DNA from: Rubripirellula amarantea
GTDB taxonomy: Bacteria > Planctomycetota > Planctomycetia > Pirellulales > Pirellulaceae
Length of the DNA stretch: 64,000 nucleotides
NCBI RefSeq assembly: GCF_007859865.1
Contig: NZ_SJPI01000003.1
Span: forward strand, 124,001 to 188,000
Reading direction: 5' to 3'
Shown here piece by piece: positions 58,730 to 64,000 of the stretch (the first letter of the stretch is position 1; every line of letters begins with the position of its first letter). A program made the translations under genes and the position numbers. The notes beneath the pieces were generated by a model, which was not told the origin of the DNA, searched no databases, and worked only from the letters and a program-made list of their open reading frames with translations.

Positions 58730-60535
58730 TTGAGTCGAATAGGCACACTCGCCAAAGCGCGTCACGAACCCGCCGCCTCGGGTTCGTTCTTCGGTTATGT
58801 CTGGGCCACACTGGCGGGACTTTTGGTCCCCGTGCTAGTGGTGCTTGTCGGACTCATAGCCGTGCTGCTCAATTCCGGTGGTCTGACCAGCGGTGTGGTG
58901 CGATTGGGGACTCACTGCTGGGTTCCCGTAAGCGAGGCATTCGCGAGTCAAAGCCCACTGGTCCAATTGTTTGAACTCGTTGGCATCTCGCTATTGGTTT
59001 CCACCGTGTTCTCACTAGCCATTTGGCTACACCGGTTGTCCGCGGACGCGAGGGCTCGGTCGATCACCAAATCGCTGCATCAGCAGATCCTAAAACAAAG
59101 CCTGCGACGAGCCGAGGTCGAAGGTGCCGCTGCCCAAGCGGTGCAAGCGAATCATTTGATTGGCGAACACTTGCCGCAATTGCAGCGAGGGTTATCGCTT
59201 TGGTACCGCGCCGTGCCACGCAGCGTCATCACGCTAGTCGGCTGTGTCGCCTTGGCACTGCTAGTTAATGTTTGGCTCGCGATGGTTGCCGTGGTCAGCG
59301 GTGTGCTCATCGCCAGACTGGTTCGCCAACTGCGTCGTAACGACGATTCCGATCGAATCCGTTGGGAAGTTCCCCGAGCACGCGCACGTATGGCGGAACT
59401 AGTCGGACAGGCTCCGCTGCATGCACGTTTGCAAAGCGAAGGACTCTCGGATCAAGCCTTTGCTTCCGAGCTTGAATCGCTGTACCGACGAATTGAAGAT
59501 GAAGATCATCGTCTCGCTCGAATATGGCCTTTGCTCTTCCTCGCCATTTCCGCTTCGATCGCGGTACTCGTTTCCGGTCTTGCGGTGAATGTTGACGCCG
59601 GGCTGAGCCTTCCGTCTGCATTGGTGATCGGTTTGGCTTTGGGAGCGACCGTGGCGGCGGCGGGAAGGTTGATGTCCTTAAGCAATCAACTTACGGTCAG
59701 CTCGGAAGCAAGCAATTCCATTTATCACTACCTGCAGCGAAGCGGTGACGCCGCACCAAGTGAGCAACGCGTTGGCTTGGCGAAGCTTCGCGAAAGTGTC
59801 GATATTCAAGACGTGACGCTGGGGGACATCACGGGTGATGCAATCCTTCGCCACTTGAGCTTGAAATTCACTCCGGGGTCACTGGTCGCCATGCTCGGCA
59901 CGGATTCCGTCGCCACTCAGGCGCTATTGGAATTGTTGATGGGCTTCGGAATGCCAAACGAAGGCCGAATAACGATCGACGGAATCAACTTGCGTGATAT
60001 TCATCCGCAAGCTCTTGCCAAGAACGTGATGTGGATCGGGCCCGACGGCCCCATCTATGACGGGACGATCGAAGAGAACTTGCGTGGAAACGACACGTCG
60101 ATCAATAACGGTGACATGGTAAAGGCTCTCGAAGAAGTCGACGTTTACGAGCGACTATTCCGACTGCCCGAAGGACTCAATACCGTTGTTTCAGCTAGTG
60201 ACGCGATGCTAGGTATCGAAACAACCTATGCTGTTGGCGTTGCCCGAGCATTGCTGCACAAACCGTCGATCGTGCTAGCTGCCGAACCGCCACCTCCGGC
60301 GGAACACCTATCGGATGATCGCTGCTTAGCGGCCCTGCGACGACTGCAGCAATCCGGCAGCCTCGTGATCATTCTTCCGCGTCGACTGCAAACGCTGCGA
60401 AGCGCCGACCGAGTCGTGCTGCTCAATGGGCCTCGACTCGTCGGGGAAGGGAAGCATGCTGAACTGCTAAGCGAAAGCGATCTGTATCGGCATTTGAATT
60501 ACCTGCTATTCAACCCCTATCGCCACAACAAGTAG
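58730..60535 (+). CDS. ABC exporter-like protein with a catalytically degenerate nucleotide-binding domain
   Basis: A 601-aa half-transporter. The membrane domain (about residues 30-310) has exporter-like helices. The C-terminal 250 residues keep the layout of an ABC ATPase (VAMLG, NEGRITIDGINLRDI, YDGTIEENLRG, SADRVVLLNGPRLVGEGKHAELL). Every nucleotide site is lost: Walker A reads LGTDSVATQA without Lys, the Q-loop reads IGPDGPIY, the signature reads LGIETTYAVGVARAL instead of LSGGQ, Walker B reads IVLAAEPPPP without Asp, and the switch His reads PRRL. The TTG at 58730 has GGAG nine bases upstream. It follows the permease gene by 125 bp. Confidence 0.85.
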   Translation: MSRIGTLAKARHEPAASGSFFGYVWATLAGLLVPVLVVLVGLIAVLLNSGGLTSGVVRLGTHCWVPVSEAFASQSPLVQLFELVGISLLVSTVFSLAIWLHRLSADARARSITKSLHQQILKQSLRRAEVEGAAAQAVQANHLIGEHLPQLQRGLSLWYRAVPRSVITLVGCVALALLVNVWLAMVAVVSGVLIARLVRQLRRNDDSDRIRWEVPRARARMAELVGQAPLHARLQSEGLSDQAFASELESLYRRIEDEDHRLARIWPLLFLAISASIAVLVSGLAVNVDAGLSLPSALVIGLALGATVAAAGRLMSLSNQLTVSSEASNSIYHYLQRSGDAAPSEQRVGLAKLRESVDIQDVTLGDITGDAILRHLSLKFTPGSLVAMLGTDSVATQALLELLMGFGMPNEGRITIDGINLRDIHPQALAKNVMWIGPDGPIYDGTIEENLRGNDTSINNGDMVKALEEVDVYERLFRLPEGLNTVVSASDAMLGIETTYAVGVARALLHKPSIVLAAEPPPPAEHLSDDRCLAALRRLQQSGSLVIILPRRLQTLRSADRVVLLNGPRLVGEGKHAELLSESDLYRHLNYLLFNPYRHNK

Positions 60536-60582
60536 AAACCCGAAACGCTCGGTATCTTGCATGAGACTTTCGGCGTGACACG

Positions 60583-61941
60583 CTACCTTTCAAAGGTCGA
60601 TTTGTTACGCAGCATATGGTGATAGTGCTGAGCAAAACGGTGTGACTCGTCTCGTACGTATTGCAACAATCGAAGCGCGTACGAACTCTTGCTTAACTTG
60701 ATCGACTCGCTAATGCCCGGGCGAAAGATTTCCTCTTCACGCTTGGCCAATGAAATTACGGTTGGCGGAGTGATGTCCTGGTCACGAAAAGCGGCCATCG
60801 CTGCGTTGAGTTGCCCCTTGCCACCGTCGATCAACAGGATATCCGGAAACGAATCGCCTTCGTCCGCTAAACGACGAAAGCGTCGGGAAACAACTTCGTA
60901 CATGCTGCGAAAGTCGTCGATGCCATCAACATCCTGGATCCTGAATCGACGATAGCCTGGTTTGAACGGCAAGCCGTCAATGAACTGAACCAACGAGGCA
61001 ACCGTTTCACCACCGCCTAAGTGAGCGATATCCATCCCCTCAATCACTCGTGGTGTCTCCGACAAACCCAACACCTTCCGCAAACCCGTGAGCCCCTTCT
61101 TGGGATCCACGTAAAAGACTTCTGGCTGAGCATGGGTTTCCAGTTCGCCACGTTCTTCAAGGCGTTCAAGCATGTTGATCTCGTCACGCAAAACAGCAGC
61201 GCGTTCAAAATCCAAGGACTTGCTTGCGGTCATCATCTCTTCCCGCATTTCCTGAATCAGCTTCTTCTTTCCGCCTTCCATGAATGTTTGCAGCCGACGA
61301 ATATCACGCCGGTACTCTTCCTTGCCGATTCGCAAGTTGCATGGCGCCGTGCATTGATTGATGCTGGCGAGCAGGCATGGTCGGAACCATTGCCATTTTT
61401 CATCCGATTCGCTGATGTCGAGCGTGCAGGTACGAAACTTAAAGATTCGCTGTAGAACCTGAATGGCCCCTCGGAGCGCACCGGCGCTCGGGAAAGGCCC
61501 ATAAAGTTTGACGCCGCGTTCTTTGGGTTCGCGTGTGACCTCGACGCGAGGAAACTCGTCTCGCGTCGTGATCATTAAGTAAGGAAAGGTCTTGTCGTCC
61601 TTGAGATCTTTGTTGTGTTTGGGTTGAATGTCTTTGATCAACCGCGATTCCATCAACAGAGCGTCAACTTCGCTTTCACACTCGATGAATTCAATGTCCG
61701 CTATCTCGGTGACCCAATTGGCAGTCCGCGCATCCTCAGCCGCTGCCTTCAAGAAATAGCTACTCGCACGACTACGCAAGTTCTTCGCTTTACCGACATA
61801 GATGACCACTCCCGCAACATCCTTCATCAGATAGATGCCGGGAAGTTGCGGAAACGTTTTGACCTTCGCCGAAGCGTAGTCAAAGCCAAAATCCGAGCTC
61901 GGCTCGCTTGATTCGGTATTGCCGGAATCGGGTTCAGTCAT
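60583..61941 (-). CDS. uvrC: excinuclease ABC subunit C, short form without HhH domain
   Basis: Nucleotide excision repair nuclease that makes both incisions beside a lesion. Present are the GIY-YIG domain (PGIYLMKDVAGVVIYVGKAKNL), the Cys-rich part (CLLASINQCTAPC), the UVR helix pair (ASKSLDFERAAVLRDEIN) and the RNase H-like 5'-incision domain (GMDIAHLGGGETVASLV, ILLIDGGKGQLNAA, RDESHRFA: the Asp-Asp-His set). The protein ends at 452 aa, right after RDESHRFAQHYH, while the usual UvrC is about 600 aa and continues into a tandem helix-hairpin-helix domain. Only 47 bp separate it from the next gene, so no remnant remains. Confidence 0.93.
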   Translation of the reverse strand: MTEPDSGNTESSEPSSDFGFDYASAKVKTFPQLPGIYLMKDVAGVVIYVGKAKNLRSRASSYFLKAAAEDARTANWVTEIADIEFIECESEVDALLMESRLIKDIQPKHNKDLKDDKTFPYLMITTRDEFPRVEVTREPKERGVKLYGPFPSAGALRGAIQVLQRIFKFRTCTLDISESDEKWQWFRPCLLASINQCTAPCNLRIGKEEYRRDIRRLQTFMEGGKKKLIQEMREEMMTASKSLDFERAAVLRDEINMLERLEERGELETHAQPEVFYVDPKKGLTGLRKVLGLSETPRVIEGMDIAHLGGGETVASLVQFIDGLPFKPGYRRFRIQDVDGIDDFRSMYEVVSRRFRRLADEGDSFPDILLIDGGKGQLNAAMAAFRDQDITPPTVISLAKREEEIFRPGISESIKLSKSSYALRLLQYVRDESHRFAQHYHHMLRNKSTFER

Positions 61942-61983
61942 CCTGACCACTTTGCTTGGAGAATAACTTCAAAAGAAGAATGA

Positions 61984-63684
61984 CTATTGAGGCACCGGCA
62001 AGGAATTTAATGACGGTGGATCCGACTCCTGCAAAAGTGTCGATCGCTTTCGTGTGCTTCGTGGGGCGGTAAAGATGGTTTGCTCAATGGGTTCGCCATC
62101 ACCAAAATCCATCACGTCATCGACGGTTGGAGTTGGGATTGGTGTTGGGTTGGGCTGATCAACCGGAAGCGTATTCAACTTCGTTGCACCTTTGCTTGCC
62201 TCAATAGCCGATCCGGATGCCCCGCTCCCAGAATCGGCCTCGTCCGCATAGCTCGCTCTGGCAACCGGAGCGGCTGGCTTGGACTTATTCAAGCGATTGC
62301 CGGCAACATTTGCGTTGTCGGAACTTCCCGATCCCTTACCTCCAGAGCCATTGAAGAAGCCGCCGATCATAGATCCCAATCCAGTCGCCAAGTTGCCAGA
62401 CTTCGGCGCCGAATCGTCACTCGCGACGGTATTGGATGACTTAGATTTGGGTTCCACATTCGTGAGTGTCAGGGTCTTGGTTGCCAATTGACCGTTTCGA
62501 ACGATTCCAAGCGTCAACTTTTCCCCAACCTGTCGCTGCTGTAGTTCCTGACGAAGGGCACTGCCATCGGCAAGCAAGCGTCCATCCACGGAAACGATGC
62601 GATCGCCCGGTTTCAATCCTGCTACATCACCGGGCATGTTATTGCGAACATCGGTCACCAAAACGCCTCGCAGTCCGCGCGGGTCCTCGATGATTAACCC
62701 TAGTCGAACACGATTGGCCGGTGATCTAGCTTGACGCGGCTGAGTTGGAGGCTTGGCTGCCGAAACGACATCCTGATCCTCTGTTTCGGAGTCCATGGAT
62801 GAATCCAATTCCGAGTTTGACGCCAGTTCAGCATTCTCTTGCGATGGCAACTTACTCCTCTGACTGTTCGCGTTTGCGTCAGGTTTTTGTCCAGTCGAAC
62901 GAGCCACCAAAGGCACCGAAGTAACGTAAAGCTGTCGATCACGAACGAACTGGACCTTGATCCGATCGCCCGCCTCATGAGTTCGAAGAATGGACGCGAT
63001 TTCGGAAACCGTTGTGGTGCGAACATCGTCGATCTTCACAATTTGATCACCCACACGCATTCCCCCCTCGTCAGCAAAGGAATCTTCGCGAATGCGAGCT
63101 ATCCGAACTCCCGATGCCCCCGCCGAGTCCTTAAAAACGTCAATTCCCATCGAGGCGTATTTCGATGGAGTTGAAGCTTCCTTATCCAAAATCGAGGACT
63201 TTGAGGACTTCGAGGGCGATTCATCAGAATCCATTTCGTTGGAGTCATCCGCCAAAATTGACGACCCAAAATCTTCTTCATCACCGTCTTTGTTCAGCGA
63301 GACACTTGGACCAGATTTTTCGTCAGCCGGATTGATCGCCGACGCACGTGTTGGATTGGCTTCGGCTTTACCATCATCGTTGTCAGCAGTTCGCCCGTAT
63401 CGAGCGACCGCACCGCTTGTCGCTGGTTTGGCTGCTCTTTCCGCCGTTCCTGGAGCCTGACGCGGTTGGGTCAACTGATTCCGCCCCTGATAGTTCGGCT
63501 GAGCGTAGTTTTGACGCGGGTCAGTCGCCGGTGGCCTTGTCGGTGGTGCTGCGTATCGTTGTTGACGAAGCGCCTGGAGACGACGAAATAGCTGTGCGTC
63601 AGCAGTATTGGAATCCCCCACCAACCAAGCAATCGAAACGAGGAAAGTCAGTAGAACGAGAGATTGTGAACGTGGCATGGCCAT
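61984..63684 (-). CDS. secreted protein with two PDZ domains
   Basis: A 566-aa exported protein. A signal peptide (VLLTFLVSIAWLVGDSNTADAQ) precedes a long low-complexity region. A PDZ domain spans about residues 180-265 (VRIARIREDSFADEGGMRVGDQIVKIDD) and a second about 325-410 (RLGLIIEDPRG, VTDVRNNMPGDVAGLKPGDRIVSVDG); the glycine-rich carboxylate loops are seen. A Gly/Ser-rich tail follows. No protease domain is present, so it may be a scaffold or sensor in the periplasm. The ATG at 63684 (or 63678) suits the signal peptide; a TTG at 63705 is upstream. Confidence 0.86.
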   Translation of the reverse strand: MAMPRSQSLVLLTFLVSIAWLVGDSNTADAQLFRRLQALRQQRYAAPPTRPPATDPRQNYAQPNYQGRNQLTQPRQAPGTAERAAKPATSGAVARYGRTADNDDGKAEANPTRASAINPADEKSGPSVSLNKDGDEEDFGSSILADDSNEMDSDESPSKSSKSSILDKEASTPSKYASMGIDVFKDSAGASGVRIARIREDSFADEGGMRVGDQIVKIDDVRTTTVSEIASILRTHEAGDRIKVQFVRDRQLYVTSVPLVARSTGQKPDANANSQRSKLPSQENAELASNSELDSSMDSETEDQDVVSAAKPPTQPRQARSPANRVRLGLIIEDPRGLRGVLVTDVRNNMPGDVAGLKPGDRIVSVDGRLLADGSALRQELQQRQVGEKLTLGIVRNGQLATKTLTLTNVEPKSKSSNTVASDDSAPKSGNLATGLGSMIGGFFNGSGGKGSGSSDNANVAGNRLNKSKPAAPVARASYADEADSGSGASGSAIEASKGATKLNTLPVDQPNPTPIPTPTVDDVMDFGDGEPIEQTIFTAPRSTRKRSTLLQESDPPSLNSLPVPQ

Positions 63685-63763
63685 CACCGGATAAGAATTC
63701 GACAAGCAGTTTTACGGTCCGGCAATCCTTACCTCACCGCGATAGTCTGTATGATACGAGCCA

Positions 63764-64000
63764 ATGCAGATAAGAAAAACGGGTTGGATCGAAAACAAGG
63801 CGAGCGTATTGACTCAAAACCAAGCAAATTACAGGGTCGAAAGCACGCCGATCGAACTTTTGCCGGAAAAGCTTCCGGTTTGGCTGCAAGGAATTTCGAT
63901 CGGAAGAGCGCAGATCATCGTCGATCAACTGCGTTCGGTTATTTCCGACCGGAAAGAGGACCCGAAATCGCAGCCCGCTGTGATCTGGTTGACTGCAACG
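63764..64000 (+). CDS. start of a hypothetical gene running off the window
   Basis: From ATG 63764 the frame stays open to the window end (79 codons). The predicted sequence has a protein-like hydrophobic pattern (IELLPEKLPVWLQGIS, AQIIVDQLRSVIS). Another frame from ATG 63751 is also open to the edge but reads Arg/Lys/Ser-rich and less protein-like. It is divergent from the PDZ gene. The family cannot be named from this fragment; an acyltransferase-type protein is one possibility and nothing proves it. Confidence 0.4.
   Translation, partial: MQIRKTGWIENKASVLTQNQANYRVESTPIELLPEKLPVWLQGISIGRAQIIVDQLRSVISDRKEDPKSQPAVIWLTAT

Noticed and set aside
63751-64000. Second open frame at the right edge starting at ATG 63751
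   Set aside because: Arg/Lys/Ser-rich with no hydrophobic core; the frame from 63764 looks more like a protein.

Overview
The window looks like chromosomal DNA of a planctomycete, most likely of the Pirellulaceae (Rhodopirellula type). The pointers are a tetrahydromethanopterin C1 gene (mch) in a bacterium, the DUF1592/DUF1552 secreted protein pair that is expanded in this phylum, many secreted proteins of no known family, frequent GTG and TTG starts, and mostly loose gene packing with a few tight operons. About 50 protein genes are supported. I see no rRNA, tRNA, CRISPR array, transposase or phage gene.

Layout. 1-6.4 kb (minus strand): core genes rpoD (cut by the window edge), dnaG, a small unknown gene, fmt and def. 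6.5-10.1 kb (plus): mch, a RimK/MptN-like ATP-grasp ligase and an OleC-like adenylating enzyme, tightly coupled. 10.1-18.7 kb: a GH63/MGH1-type glycoside hydrolase, pgk, two planctomycete-type unknowns, and an Aas-like acyltransferase/acyl-ACP synthetase fusion. 18.8-22.6 kb: polyphosphate kinase 2, two divergent response regulators without partner kinases (LuxR type and NtrC type), and a small WYL-like protein. 22.7-27.6 kb: an NHL-repeat protein, then a Sua5/low-molecular-weight phosphatase fusion, rpiB, holB and an M42 peptidase. 27.7-35.8 kb: an unknown membrane protein, an eight-heme cytochrome with HEAT/TPR repeats plus its small secreted partner, ogt, a Kelch protein and a DUF5060-type secreted glycoside hydrolase.

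35.9-43.4 kb is the most distinctive region. It is a six-gene operon with 4-bp overlaps at most junctions: MFS transporter, Gfo/Idh/MocA-cyclase fusion, DUF1537 four-carbon acid kinase, class II aldolase, ABM-fold protein and tartrate-dehydrogenase-like enzyme. A LysR regulator faces it. It reads as a catabolic route for a four-carbon (tetronate/tartrate-like) sugar acid or its lactone, ending in a triose phosphate, but with a different enzyme set from the described otn/ltn/den pathways.

43.7-64 kb: a large DUF11 surface protein, lpd, a YbhN-like membrane protein, a 2-Cys peroxiredoxin, a choloylglycine-hydrolase-like secreted enzyme, the DUF1592/DUF1552 pair, rpsR, a thioesterase, an ABC-2 type permease, an ABC exporter-like protein that has lost every ATPase motif, a short UvrC lacking its C-terminal HhH domain, a two-PDZ secreted protein and the start of one more gene. 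Short tandem repeats of 13-18 bp sit at or just after the stop codons of several genes. Starts were chosen by family length, visible signal peptides and ribosome-binding sites, and several remain ambiguous.
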